From assembly GCF_046773475.1 (NCBI RefSeq), contig NZ_CP177239.1, forward strand, positions 2,480,001 to 2,544,000: a DNA stretch of 64,000 bases. Reading direction: 5' to 3'. The notes under the pieces were generated by a model. It was not told the DNA's origin and did no database searches. It worked only from the letters and a program-made list of their open reading frames with translations. Position numbers and translations under genes: made by a program. The stretch is from Nitratireductor aquimarinus (GTDB lineage Bacteria > Pseudomonadota > Alphaproteobacteria > Rhizobiales > Rhizobiaceae). Each line of letters starts with the position of its first letter. Positions within the stretch are counted from its first letter, which is position 1. Shown here one piece after another: positions 1-8,106 of the stretch.

Positions 1-534
1 GATGGTGGACGAGCCGACGCCGCCCTTGGCTCCGACAAACGCAATGGAATGGCCGAGAGGCTCGGCCGTCGGATCGACAAAGATGTTGGCGATGACGCTC
101 ACAATGTCGGCCATCGAGATCGGTGCGACCACATATTCCGAGATGCCGGCGCGCATCAGCTCACGATAGAGCCACACATCATTGTAGTGCCCGACAATGA
201 TGACCTTGGTGCTCGGGTCGCAGACTTCGGCAAGCTGCTCCAGCGAGACGAGCATCTCGCGCGGCTCGGCGGAAGATTCCACGATCACCAGGTTCGGCGT
301 TGCCGCCGTCTGGTAGAACTCCACCGCAGTGGCAACGCCGCCCATGTGGACCTTGAGGTGCGTTTTCGCCATGCGGCGATCCTCACCGGCCCGCTCGATC
401 GGATTGGACACGCTCTCGGTGTCGCAAAACGCCTGGATCGAGATCCTGGGGATCGGGCGAAGGGACTGCAGATTGGGATCGGGCGCATTCGCAGTGAATG
501 CCTCGTGATCCGTTTCATAGGCCAGATTGCTCAT
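1..534 (-). CDS. cpaE: Tad pilus assembly protein CpaE/TadZ (partial, runs off left edge)
   Basis: ParA/MinD-like protein of the Tad (Flp) pilus; in the family it places the secretion machine, typically at a cell pole. Only the first 178 codons are in the window. Residues about 60-160 look like the degenerate receiver-like domain of CpaE (GHYND, VAPISMADIV), and a deviant Walker A, KGGVGSST, occupies residues 170-177 just before the edge, so most of the ATPase domain is missing here. The ATG at 534 is 20 bases after the cpaD stop, consistent with one cpaB-C-D-E transcript. CpaF and TadB/C would be expected beyond the window. Confidence 0.88.
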   Translation of the reverse strand, partial: MSNLAYETDHEAFTANAPDPNLQSLRPIPRISIQAFCDTESVSNPIERAGEDRRMAKTHLKVHMGGVATAVEFYQTAATPNLVIVESSAEPREMLVSLEQLAEVCDPSTKVIIVGHYNDVWLYRELMRAGISEYVVAPISMADIVSVIANIFVDPTAEPLGHSIAFVGAKGGVGSSTI

Positions 535-554
535 TTTATGCCTCTTGCCCCCGC

Positions 555-1298
555 CTAGTACTGGACTTCTCGGTTGCCGCGGAATTCCTTGGAAACCTTG
601 CCGGCTTCGTAACTGCTTTCCGAACCACGATACTTGTCGATCACTCCCATCCGGTTTTCCGCATCGATGGGCGTCTGCTGACGCGGACCGAGGAAATCGT
701 TGGGATTAGCCACCTGCGCGGCGAGATTGTTCTGATAGGAACAGCCGAAATTCGCGTAATGCTTGTTATCCGTGGTGTCGAGAATGTCTTCTGGCCACCG
801 GCCACACTGGTTGGTGGAAGCCCTGATCGCGGGATAGGACACGCGGATCGGCGGCGCAGTATCTGCCGATGGCGCCCGGTAGGAAACGACCGCAATGTTC
901 TCGGGCGGCACGCCATGCTTCTGCAGCTGCCGCGTAATCTGGGAAGCGATGTTGGACGCCCCGCGCTCATTGACGGAGCCGGTCGGAACCAGCACCGTGA
1001 CCGTGCCGCCGGACCGCCGGTCATAACCGCTCATGAAGCCGGCGAGCGTGCCGGCCTGACCACGCGTCATGCTTTTGGCCGAGACGGCGACCGGCAGGTC
1101 GATCTTCTGATCCTTCTCGGAGATCACGATCGGGTGGTTGGTGCGGTAGTCATCCGGAATGGAGCCCACAATCACCGAGTCCCGCTTCGCGGCACAGCCA
1201 GCCAGCAGGGCGGCAGCGCCGATGAGGAGGACAGCACCGGTCGTTTTAAGCCGTGCGGTATTTCCAGTCTCATGTTTCATCATGACCACCCCCGACAT
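555..1298 (-). CDS. cpaD: Tad pilus biogenesis lipoprotein CpaD
   Basis: Outer-membrane lipoprotein of the Tad pilus, thought to assist the CpaC secretin. A lipoprotein signal is clear: a hydrophobic stretch ends in LLAGC, with Cys as the lipidation site. The body matches CpaD: it contains NQCGRWPEDI and the Cys-containing NFGCSYQNNLAAQVANP near the C-terminus. I chose the ATG at 1298 because GGGGAGAAGG lies just before it. A GTG at 1316 overlaps the cpaC stop, and ATGs at 1283 and 1280 are also possible. It follows cpaC directly and precedes cpaE by 20 bases. The family is secure; the start is less so. Confidence 0.87.
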   Translation of the reverse strand: MSGVVMMKHETGNTARLKTTGAVLLIGAAALLAGCAAKRDSVIVGSIPDDYRTNHPIVISEKDQKIDLPVAVSAKSMTRGQAGTLAGFMSGYDRRSGGTVTVLVPTGSVNERGASNIASQITRQLQKHGVPPENIAVVSYRAPSADTAPPIRVSYPAIRASTNQCGRWPEDILDTTDNKHYANFGCSYQNNLAAQVANPNDFLGPRQQTPIDAENRMGVIDKYRGSESSYEAGKVSKEFRGNREVQY

Positions 1299-1312
1299 GA
1301 CCTTCTCCCCGC

Positions 1313-2842
1313 TCACTTGTAGATGTAGCCGACAACGCCGTGATAGCGGCCATTGGGCAGATCGGTTTTCATGGTTCCGTAGACGCGGTTCACCCGCCCC
1401 AGGAACATGCCCGCGCCATCGCTGGCCGGCGTGAAATTGTCATCCGGCTTGGCAAGCGCGGTGCGCGCCGTGGGCTTCGACAGATAAGGCGTGACGATGA
1501 TCACCAGTTCGGTCTCGTTGCGCACGAAGTCGCGGCTCCGGAACAGTGCGCCAAGCACCGGCACTTTTGAGAGGCCTGGCACACCGGTGAACGCCTGACG
1601 CACATCGTCCTGCACCAGGCCGGCAATCATCATCGAACCGCCCGACGGTAACTCGACAGTGGTGTCGGCCAGTCGCTTGCGGATGGAAATGATGTTCGTT
1701 CCCTTCGACCGGATGCCCTGAGAAAGCGCAACCGAGCCCTGTGTGGTGGGTTCGGAAACCTGTGTCCTGATTTTCAGGCTGATCCGGCCGGCAGAGAGAA
1801 CCGTCGGCAGGAACTCAAGGCCGATACCGTATTCGACTTTCTGAATGTCATACGTCGTCTCGCCTGTCTTGTTCTCATCTGAAACTGCGGAACTCACACC
1901 CTTGACGAGATTGAACTCGCCGCCGACCCGGAACGTCGCCTTCTCGCCGGACACGGCCGTCAGCGCCGGTTCGGCCAGTGTCTTCATGACACCTGCCTGT
2001 TCCATCGCGTTGACATAAGCGTCAATCAGCGAGCCGCCGACAGAGAAGCCACTGTGCGACAGCGACTTGCCCAGACCGGCGAAATTGTCACTGATCGCTC
2101 CCCAGGTGATGCCGTCGACGTTGCCGGAGCCGATCATGTTCACGCCGAGCTGCTTCATGACGGAGCGGCTGACCTCGGCGACCGTCACCTTGAGCGTGAC
2201 CTGGTCCTCGCCGATGATCTGCAGCATGTTGACGATGCGGCTTTGCTGACGCTGTTTGTCCGGGTTGTTGATGGCGACACCGCCACCATCGGTCGGCGCG
2301 GCGGCGCTCTGTGAATACTGACCTGTTGTCGCTTCACCGCCGGTCACGAAGATCTGCGCCAGCTGTGCGGCGCGCGATGCATCAAGTGGCGTCTCGACCG
2401 TTCCGGTCAGCACCACATTGTCGTTGATGAGTTCGACATCGATGTCGGAGTTCGGGATGAAGCGTTTCAGATAGTCTTCCAGACCCGCGACATCGCGCTC
2501 GACCGCAACGTCGAGGCTGGCGATCTGCTCGCCATTCGCTCCGAAGACGAAGATGTTCGTTTCGCCCACCTGCTTGCCGAACAGATAGATCCGGCGTGCA
2601 GTGCGGGTGACGGCGTCTGCAACGGACGGATTGGCGACGAGAATGTCATAGGCGTCGCTTGGCAGGTCCAGCACCAGCGACTTGTTGAGGCCGAGCTTAA
2701 TGCGCTGGGTGGCGCTGCTGCTCCTCGTCTTGACCGTGTTCTGCGCCGCATATGCCTCGCTCGCGGGCATGGCGATCTGCAGGGACAGCGCTGCTGCGCA
2801 GCCCAGAAGAACACGTGCGGTCAGTCGTGATGTTGTGCCCAT
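1313..2842 (-). CDS. cpaC: Tad pilus outer-membrane secretin CpaC
   Basis: Secretin that forms the outer-membrane pore for the Flp pilus, about 509 residues. Order seen: an N-terminal signal region, a pilus-assembly N-domain (LGLNKSLVLDLPSDAYDILVANPSVADAV), a BON-like segment (DVELINDNVVLTGTV), and the C-terminal secretin core with VEYGIGLEFLPTV and the family-typical VPVLGALFRSRDF and ELVIIVTPYL. The reading frame stays open upstream to 2908, but I chose the ATG at 2842, which has GGGGCGG a few bases before it and gives a normal signal peptide. It sits between cpaB (62-base gap) and cpaD. Confidence 0.93.
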   Translation of the reverse strand: MGTTSRLTARVLLGCAAALSLQIAMPASEAYAAQNTVKTRSSSATQRIKLGLNKSLVLDLPSDAYDILVANPSVADAVTRTARRIYLFGKQVGETNIFVFGANGEQIASLDVAVERDVAGLEDYLKRFIPNSDIDVELINDNVVLTGTVETPLDASRAAQLAQIFVTGGEATTGQYSQSAAAPTDGGGVAINNPDKQRQQSRIVNMLQIIGEDQVTLKVTVAEVSRSVMKQLGVNMIGSGNVDGITWGAISDNFAGLGKSLSHSGFSVGGSLIDAYVNAMEQAGVMKTLAEPALTAVSGEKATFRVGGEFNLVKGVSSAVSDENKTGETTYDIQKVEYGIGLEFLPTVLSAGRISLKIRTQVSEPTTQGSVALSQGIRSKGTNIISIRKRLADTTVELPSGGSMMIAGLVQDDVRQAFTGVPGLSKVPVLGALFRSRDFVRNETELVIIVTPYLSKPTARTALAKPDDNFTPASDGAGMFLGRVNRVYGTMKTDLPNGRYHGVVGYIYK

Positions 2843-2904
2843 AATCCGCCCCGTTTTTTTAACGCCCGTATTTTTCACGGAAGTTCCCCTGCTGGCGCGC
2901 CTGA

Positions 2905-3720
2905 TCATTTACGGGTCCCCACTTCGCTCACTTCACCCGACTTGATAAGGCGGACGCTGTTGCCACGGCCCCGACCGGACACGAGGTAAGCGCCGCTGGC
3001 GTCCGCCTCTTCGCCGGTGTCGGTAATTGCCCTCAGCGAAAGCGTAAGGCGGTCGGCCATCTGCTGCGCCACGGTGATGATTTCGGCCTGCTCCGGCGTG
3101 AGCTCCAGCGTGGCGGTCTCACCGACCTTCACGCGGCGGCCTTCCTCATCTTCCTGAATGGTCTGGTCGATGGCGAGGATCTTGATGTTCTTGAGGATGG
3201 TCTCGGTGATGAAGCCATTGGCCGAATCTTTGTCCTCGGCCCTTCGGGTCATGATGACGTCAACGAAATCATTGGGCAGAATGAAGCCACCGGCCGACGT
3301 GTCGGCTGCGATCTGCGTGGCGACGGCGCGCTTTCCCGATGGCAGAATCGCCGACATGAAGCTCATGCCCTCGCCGATCAGCTTGGAACGCCGCAACGGC
3401 TCGCCCGTATAGAGGTTCACGCGGGCGATGGAGTTGCGCAGTTCCTCCAGAGCCTCGGGGCTCTGGTCACGAACGATCATGTTTGCGTTGATGTTTTCTC
3501 TGGGCCAGGCCTGCCAGTTCAGCCCGCTGCCCAGTTCCGAGCCCATGGGAACGTCCTGGCCGATGACCAGCACATCGACGAGATCGACCGTCGGTTCCGG
3601 CACGCTGGCCTGCACGGCCGGCTGCTGCGGTTGCGGCGCAGTCAGGTTTTTGGCCACATATCCGGCGCCGAGAGCAGCCAGTACGGCCACACCCAAAATG
3701 ACGATCCGGGATTTGCTCAT
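2905..3720 (-). CDS. cpaB: Tad pilus assembly protein CpaB (RcpC family, SAF domain)
   Basis: Periplasmic, membrane-anchored Tad component of 271 residues. Residues about 5-25 form one membrane anchor (IVILGVAVLAALGAGYVA). A SAF-type domain follows (DVLVIGQDVPMGSELG; later GEPLRRSKLIGEG), then the RcpC/CpaB domain (KRAVATQIAADTSAGGFILPNDFVDVIMT). The ATG at 3720 is preceded by GAGGGGCGGAAG. It is the first gene of the cpaB-C-D-E group, and its upstream region carries a CtrA-like site (3816-3830). In related systems CpaB works with the secretin and is thought to bind peptidoglycan. Confidence 0.93.
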   Translation of the reverse strand: MSKSRIVILGVAVLAALGAGYVAKNLTAPQPQQPAVQASVPEPTVDLVDVLVIGQDVPMGSELGSGLNWQAWPRENINANMIVRDQSPEALEELRNSIARVNLYTGEPLRRSKLIGEGMSFMSAILPSGKRAVATQIAADTSAGGFILPNDFVDVIMTRRAEDKDSANGFITETILKNIKILAIDQTIQEDEEGRRVKVGETATLELTPEQAEIITVAQQMADRLTLSLRAITDTGEEADASGAYLVSGRGRGNSVRLIKSGEVSEVGTRK

Positions 3721-3815
3721 GACTTCCGCCCCTCGTGCTCGGACTTACCTTGCGTGAAGCGGAGAATGGGCTTCCAATCGTCAAATTATGGTTAACGTGA
3801 AGCTTACAGACGTTA

Positions 3816-3830
3816 TTAATTTAGTGTTGA
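3816..3830. promoter_or_regulatory. CtrA-like site upstream of cpaB
   Basis: TTAA-N7-TTGA, one mismatch from the CtrA full-site consensus TTAA-N7-TTAA, about 95 bases upstream of cpaB. CtrA controls pilus genes in Caulobacter. Two other near-matches occur at the other tad promoter (4935-4949, 5047-5061). Such short sites arise by chance, so confidence is limited. Confidence 0.4.
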
Positions 3831-3859
3831 CCGGTCATCGGATGCCGCTTCGCTCCCCC

Positions 3860-3889
3860 AAAAAATACCCCGGTGAAACACCAGGGTAT
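3860..3889 (-). terminator. Rho-independent terminator after cpaA
   Basis: An 11-bp stem with one G-T pair (3865-3875 with 3879-3889, three-base loop) is followed in the minus direction by six T residues (3865-3860). It sits about 32 bases past the cpaA stop and separates cpaA from cpaB. Confidence 0.85.
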
Positions 3890-3921
3890 CTGCCGATCCG
3901 TCAAAGCCGTGGGGCGAAGGA

Positions 3922-4443
3922 CTAACCGCCTGCCAGTCGGGCAACGGCCCATTGCATGATCGGTGTTTCCGGATAGGAGACCAGCCCCGCAATCCCGAGC
4001 GCGATGCCATAGGGAATGCCTGCCTTGCCATTGGCCAGATGCTGCAGAAGCGCATTGCCTCCGGCAAAATGGGCCAGGGGGGAATTCCTGAAATAGACAA
4101 GCGCCAGCGTCAGGACGCCGCCGAAGATCGCCGCGAAGACAAGATACTGGACGAGCGCCACACTCAGCCCAAACCATACGGCGGTGGCCGCCATGAGCTT
4201 CGCATCCCCGCCCCCCATGCCGCCAACCGCGAACAGAACGAATGTGACGCTCAGCACCAGCGCACCAGCGGCCATGTGAAGACCGATCTGCGCCCAGTCC
4301 ATGCCGGTGAAAGGCGCGATGACGGCAAAGGCCGCCAGAAGGATCAGCGAAACACGATTGGCGATGGTCATGGAGAGAATGTCCGAGACCGCCGCAAACA
4401 CCATGCAGAATGGAAATATGACGAAAATTGCCGCTTCAAGCAT
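3922..4443 (-). CDS. cpaA: Prepilin peptidase CpaA/TadV (A24 family)
   Basis: Inner-membrane aspartic protease that processes Flp prepilin and the TadE/F pseudopilins. It has 173 residues and is almost entirely hydrophobic, with five to six predicted helices. Both catalytic-aspartate contexts are visible: AVSDILSMTIANRVSL near the N-terminus and the GGGDAKLMAA motif (GxGD type) in the middle. The ATG at 4443 starts MLEAAIFVIF; a longer frame to 4539 would add a non-membrane stretch lying in the flp terminator, so I rejected it. It follows flp, with terminator 4541-4568 between them. Confidence 0.92.
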   Translation of the reverse strand: MLEAAIFVIFPFCMVFAAVSDILSMTIANRVSLILLAAFAVIAPFTGMDWAQIGLHMAAGALVLSVTFVLFAVGGMGGGDAKLMAATAVWFGLSVALVQYLVFAAIFGGVLTLALVYFRNSPLAHFAGGNALLQHLANGKAGIPYGIALGIAGLVSYPETPIMQWAVARLAGG

Positions 4444-4540
4444 ATGACCTTGCCCCGATTTTTGAACATTCTGTGCGAGCGGGCTTAAGACTTGGTGAAA
4501 TGCGTAGCGAAACAGACTGCGACACCGCTCCAGAAACAAA

Positions 4541-4568
4541 AAACCGCCTCCCTTGCGAGAGGCGGTTT
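4541..4568 (-). terminator. Terminator or attenuator between flp and cpaA
   Basis: A 10-bp stem (AAACCGCCTC paired with GAGGCGGTTT, 8-base loop) is followed in the minus direction by a T-rich run. It ends the flp transcript and probably makes pilin mRNA more abundant than cpaA mRNA. Confidence 0.85.
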
Positions 4569-4595
4569 CATTTGGGAGACTATCTCCCGAAAGCG

Positions 4596-4781
4596 TCAGT
4601 TGGCGGCCGGTACAGCATTGTCGAGCTGCGTGCTGATATCGCCAAAGATACCCGAGATGCTCGTGCCAAGGCTACCAGCAGCCGTGATGATGCCCACAGC
4701 GATCAGAGCGGCAAGCAGACCGTATTCGATTGCGGTTGCGCCGGACTCGTCCTTCAGGAAACGTGCAAACAGATTAGCCAT
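4596..4781 (-). CDS. flp: Flp/PilA-type major pilin
   Basis: Type IVb pilin subunit of 61 residues. A short basic leader, MANLFARFLKDESG, precedes the cleavage region and the conserved Flp segment ATAIEYGLLAALIAVGII, with the Glu-Tyr pair typical of Flp. The substrate of CpaA (downstream) is expected to be cut after the Gly before ATAIEY. The start at 4781 has GAGGAG about 9 bases upstream; the frame is open to 4931, but that extension lies in an AT-rich leader. It has its own strong promoter region and terminator, as expected for the most abundant Tad protein. Confidence 0.95.
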   Translation of the reverse strand: MANLFARFLKDESGATAIEYGLLAALIAVGIITAAGSLGTSISGIFGDISTQLDNAVPAAN

Positions 4782-5107
4782 TTTGTAAAACTCCTCTTCC
4801 GCGTTTTTGTTCAGCAAGACCGTCAACGTTTTTTCGTGTGTTGATCGGATGTGCAGAACATACGAAGGAGCTCTTTCAACCAGCTTAAGAAACACCCTTA
4901 CCAAAACCTTGCCGCCCCAAAGCGCCCTCAATGGTTAACAGTTGTATAATCACACATACGCAACCCAGAGCCGTTTTGTGACATTATATATATACCCGCA
5001 CGGGGCGGCTCTCTGCGACCGGTTCTGCAACCACGGGGCGGCGTACTTAACCCTTGGTTCACCAATATGGTTCATGGTCTCTTCAGCTTGACTTGGGGAG
5101 CAGGGCG
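4782..5107. promoter_or_regulatory. Divergent promoter region between flp and the plus-strand tad genes
   Basis: A 326-base gap, more AT-rich than its surroundings, with a TATATATATA run near 4985-4994. Two sites lie one mismatch from the CtrA consensus: TTAA-N7-ATAA at 4935-4949 and TTAA-N7-TTCA at 5047-5061. An 11-base direct repeat (CACGGGGCGGC) occurs near 4998 and 5033. No gene is seen in it. Confidence 0.5.
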
Positions 5108-5548
5108 ATGCGCCACGCATTTTCGAAATCCGGAATGGCCTTGAAATCGGTCGCACTGCTTGCGGGACTGGTCGCGATGCCAGCCACAACCCTCGCAGAC
5201 ACATCCTCCATCGAAGTGGTGATGAACCAGGCGAAGATCGTGAAGCTGGCCCGCCCTGCCGACACGATCGTCATCGGCAACCCGGAAATTGCGGACGCCG
5301 CCGTGCAGGACGCCACCACGATCGTTCTCACCGGCAAGGGCTTCGGCGTGACCAACCTCGTCGTGCTCGACATTGACGGGCAACCCGTCGTTGACGAGCA
5401 GGTGGTGGTCAGCCGGCAGACCGTGGATTCGGTTCGCATCTATCGCCGCGCCAATGTGCAGACGCTGTCCTGCACGCCCTATTGCGAGAGCGCCTACAAG
5501 ACCGAGGCCGAACGCCTTTCCGAAGCCGAGCTGAACTCCAGCCAGTAG
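5108..5548 (+). CDS. Pilus-assembly N-terminal-domain protein (stand-alone secretin N-domain)
   Basis: A secreted 146-residue protein made of one pilus-assembly N-domain: VVMNQAKIVKLARPADTIVIGNPEIADAA, then FGVTNLVVLDIDGQPVVDEQVVV. The same fold opens the CpaC secretin at 1313-2842, but here there is no secretin core. A signal peptide ends near residue 31 (TTLA before DTSS). A C-terminal tail has two cysteines (LSCTPYC). Start at ATG 5108, about 8 bases after GGGAGCAGGG. It is the first plus-strand gene and precedes two TadE-like genes. It may be a periplasmic partner of CpaC; its exact job is unknown. Confidence 0.82.
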   Translation: MRHAFSKSGMALKSVALLAGLVAMPATTLADTSSIEVVMNQAKIVKLARPADTIVIGNPEIADAAVQDATTIVLTGKGFGVTNLVVLDIDGQPVVDEQVVVSRQTVDSVRIYRRANVQTLSCTPYCESAYKTEAERLSEAELNSSQ

Positions 5549-5693
5549 CACCTCCCCGCTTTTCGAAAAGCGGCAGGCGCATGGTTTACAAAACCTGAAA
5601 CCTTGCGCTTCAATTCGACTGGTCGTCAAAACCGGAATGCAACCTGAACGCGCTAATGTTCGTCCCGTTGGGTTTTCACCTCAGGGGCCGGAA

Positions 5694-6242
5694 ATGGGCG
5701 AACGGAAAAAGCAGAACGGTATCGGAGCGCGTCTGGGACGCCGCGTCTTACGGCGCTTCATCAAGAACGACGAAGGCGCGACGGCCATCGAGTTCGCCTT
5801 TCTCGGCATACCCTTCTTCTTTCTGATCTTCGTGATCCTGGAATCCAGCATCGCCTTTGCAGCGCAGCAATTGCTGACCAACGCAACTGATGACGTAGCG
5901 CGGCTTTTCCGGACAGGACAGGAGCAGCGTGCAACGCTCGACGAGACCAAGCTCCGCCAGCTGATCTGCGATCGCATCTCCATCCTCATGTCGAACACCT
6001 GTCCCGGCCTTGAAGTCGATCTTCGCCAGTTCGACACATTCGAGGACGCCGCCAAATCCGCACTCGGTTTCAGTGCCGACGGCTCCTACGACACCGATGT
6101 CGATCTGGGACCGGCACTCTCCAAAAACATGCTGCGCGTCTTCTACCACTGGCCCGTGGTGACCAACATTCTGGCCGAGCGGCTGCCGGACGGGAAGATG
6201 CTGCTCTACTCGACCAGCACCTGGCAGAACGAGCCATTCTGA
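5694..6242 (+). CDS. tadE: TadE-like pseudopilin (first copy)
   Basis: A minor pilin-like protein of 182 residues. A short basic leader (RRFIKNDEG) is followed by ATAIEFAFLGIPFFFLIFVIL, the TadE signature with Glu at position 5 of the mature helix, as in substrates of CpaA. The rest is a periplasmic domain with two cysteines (LICDRI, NTCPGL). Start at ATG 5694; the frame is open from 5637 without a better start. Its stop overlaps the in-frame start region of the next TadE-like gene (TGATG at 6240-6244), so the two are probably coupled. Confidence 0.88.
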   Translation: MGERKKQNGIGARLGRRVLRRFIKNDEGATAIEFAFLGIPFFFLIFVILESSIAFAAQQLLTNATDDVARLFRTGQEQRATLDETKLRQLICDRISILMSNTCPGLEVDLRQFDTFEDAAKSALGFSADGSYDTDVDLGPALSKNMLRVFYHWPVVTNILAERLPDGKMLLYSTSTWQNEPF

Positions 6243-6280
6243 TGCAGTCGAAACTCTGGCAGAGGCGCGGGGAAACCGAG

Positions 6281-6910
6281 ATGAAACACCACCAGAAGAC
6301 GGACGGCGGCAGGATGGGGCTCATGATTGCAATACGCGACTTCCTGCGCGACAGACGCGGCGTGGCGGCCATCGAATTCGCGATCGTCGCGCCGATCCTG
6401 TTCGCCATGTATTTCCTGACCCTGGAATTCGGTCAGGCGATCAACGCCAACAAGAAGATAAGCCGCGCCGCCAGCATGATCGGCGATCTGGCAGCCCAGC
6501 AGCCATCGATCACGCCGAGCGAGGCCGATGCGATCATGAAGATCGGCGGCGCGATCATGAAGCCTTACAACCGCTCCGAGCCAACCATCACCCTGACCGC
6601 GATCGAAGTGACGGATGAAGACACGCCGCAAGCGAAGATTGCCTGGTCGCGTGAGCTGAAGGACGGCTCCACAGGGCCGGGCCTGCCCAAGGGCAGCAAC
6701 ACCACGATCCCCCAGGAACTCATGAAAAAGGGGGCGTTCTATATCAGGGCGACCACATCGCTTGGTTATAAGCCGATCATCACCTGGTCGAGCAATGGTC
6801 AGAAGTCGCTCGGCATCACCGCGATGGCGGGTCTCGACAATCTGCAGATGAGCGAGCGCTACTATCTGCGCCCACGCATGAGCAGCTCCATTCCCTGCTC
6901 GGACTGCTGA
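6281..6910 (+). CDS. TadE/TadG-like pseudopilin (second copy)
   Basis: A second pseudopilin, about 209 residues. Leader FLRDRRGV precedes AAIEFAIVAPILFAMYFLTLEF, then a periplasmic domain ending in CSDC. I chose ATG 6281, which has GGGGAAA upstream; a coupled ATG at 6242 and another at 6314 are alternatives that change only the leader. It follows the first TadE-like gene and is the last pilus gene before mutM. TadE and TadF/G are needed for pilus assembly in the Tad systems studied; which of the two roles each copy has cannot be read from the sequence. Confidence 0.83.
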   Translation: MKHHQKTDGGRMGLMIAIRDFLRDRRGVAAIEFAIVAPILFAMYFLTLEFGQAINANKKISRAASMIGDLAAQQPSITPSEADAIMKIGGAIMKPYNRSEPTITLTAIEVTDEDTPQAKIAWSRELKDGSTGPGLPKGSNTTIPQELMKKGAFYIRATTSLGYKPIITWSSNGQKSLGITAMAGLDNLQMSERYYLRPRMSSSIPCSDC

Positions 6911-7066
6911 ATACGCGCCTGCCCGTTTATGATCGCCAAAGGGCGATGTTCTGTCCGATTGCAAAGCCCCGGCCACCCTTCTATGTCTTGGTGAACGGGA
7001 GCAATGAGAACCGGGCATGGCGCGCGCATTCCTTTTCATTCATGAAAGCTCCGGCTCGACCGGCGT

Positions 7067-7090
7067 GAACTGCCTCCTGCGGGGCAGTTC
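7067..7090. other. Hairpin upstream of mutM
   Basis: A perfect 8-bp stem (GAACTGCC with GGCAGTTC, 8-base loop) in the 266-base gap between the second TadE-like gene and mutM. No T-run follows, so it is a weak terminator at best. Nothing else was recognised in the gap. Confidence 0.4.
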
Positions 7091-7176
7091 AACGCTTTAC
7101 GGCGCTTGCAGGATACCGCTCCCTCAGCCGCGTGCCCGGCATCAGAGCCCATACTTCTTCAGCGAGCATTCCACAC

Positions 7177-8073
7177 ATGCCTGAATTGCCAGAGGTCGAA
7201 ACGGTCCGCCGTGGGCTGCAGCCGGTCATGGAGGGGGCGCATATCGATTCCGTCGAGCTGCGCCGTCCGAACCTGCGTTTTCCGTTTCCGCCGGATTTCA
7301 ACAAGCGTCTCGCCGGTCAGGAGATCATCGCTCTTGGCCGCCGCGCAAAGTACCTGCTCATCCACCTGGAAACCTCCGACGTGGTGCTTTGCCATCTCGG
7401 CATGTCCGGCTCGTTCCGCGTCGATCAGGATGAGGAAGAGGAACACCCCGCCCCCGGCAAGTTTCATCATGAACGCTCGAAGGCCGAGAAACACGATCAT
7501 GCCGTTTTCCACCTGAAAGGCGTCGACGGGCGCAATATTCGCGTCGTCTACAACGACCCGCGCCGTTTTGGCTTCATGCTCTTACATGACGATGGACGGC
7601 TCGACAGTCACCCGCTTCTGGCCGGACTCGGGATCGAACCGACGGGCAATGCGCTGGACGGTGCGGAACTGGCGGAACGCCTGCGTGGAAAGAAAACGTC
7701 CCTGAAAGCGGCACTGCTCGATCAACGCATCATCGCTGGGCTGGGCAACATCTATGTGTGCGAGGCGCTGTGGCGCGCCCGGCTCTCACCAAGGCGCACA
7801 GCCGCGTCCATCGTTTCGAAGCGCGGAACGTCTGAGCGGTGCGAGCGGCTCGCCACTGCCATTCGCGCGGTCATTGCCGAGGCGATTGCAGCCGGCGGCT
7901 CATCATTGCGCGACTATGTGAAGGCGGATGGCTCGCTTGGATATTTCCAGCACGCCTTCAAGGTCTATGACCGGGAGGGACAACCCTGCCAGCGCGAAGA
8001 ATGCGGCGGCACGGTCCGGCGGATCGTTCAGGCCGGGCGCTCCACATTCTTCTGCCCGTCCTGCCAGCGCTAG
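7177..8073 (+). CDS. mutM: Formamidopyrimidine-DNA glycosylase
   Basis: Base-excision-repair glycosylase/AP lyase that removes 8-oxoguanine and formamidopyrimidines. It has 298 residues. After Met removal the protein starts PELPEVETVRRGL, giving the catalytic N-terminal Pro and adjacent Glu. The helix-two-turn-helix region and GLGNIYVCEALW are present, and the C-terminal zinc finger has four cysteines (CQREECGG and FFCPSCQR). I used the ATG at 7177 because the N-terminal proline must be exposed; an in-frame start at 7132 is not credible. The enoyl-CoA hydratase follows after 33 bases, as usual in Hyphomicrobiales. Confidence 0.97.
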   Translation: MPELPEVETVRRGLQPVMEGAHIDSVELRRPNLRFPFPPDFNKRLAGQEIIALGRRAKYLLIHLETSDVVLCHLGMSGSFRVDQDEEEEHPAPGKFHHERSKAEKHDHAVFHLKGVDGRNIRVVYNDPRRFGFMLLHDDGRLDSHPLLAGLGIEPTGNALDGAELAERLRGKKTSLKAALLDQRIIAGLGNIYVCEALWRARLSPRRTAASIVSKRGTSERCERLATAIRAVIAEAIAAGGSSLRDYVKADGSLGYFQHAFKVYDREGQPCQREECGGTVRRIVQAGRSTFFCPSCQR

Positions 8074-8106
8074 CTCTTTTCACGAACACGGAGAGGAAAA
8101 CAGACC

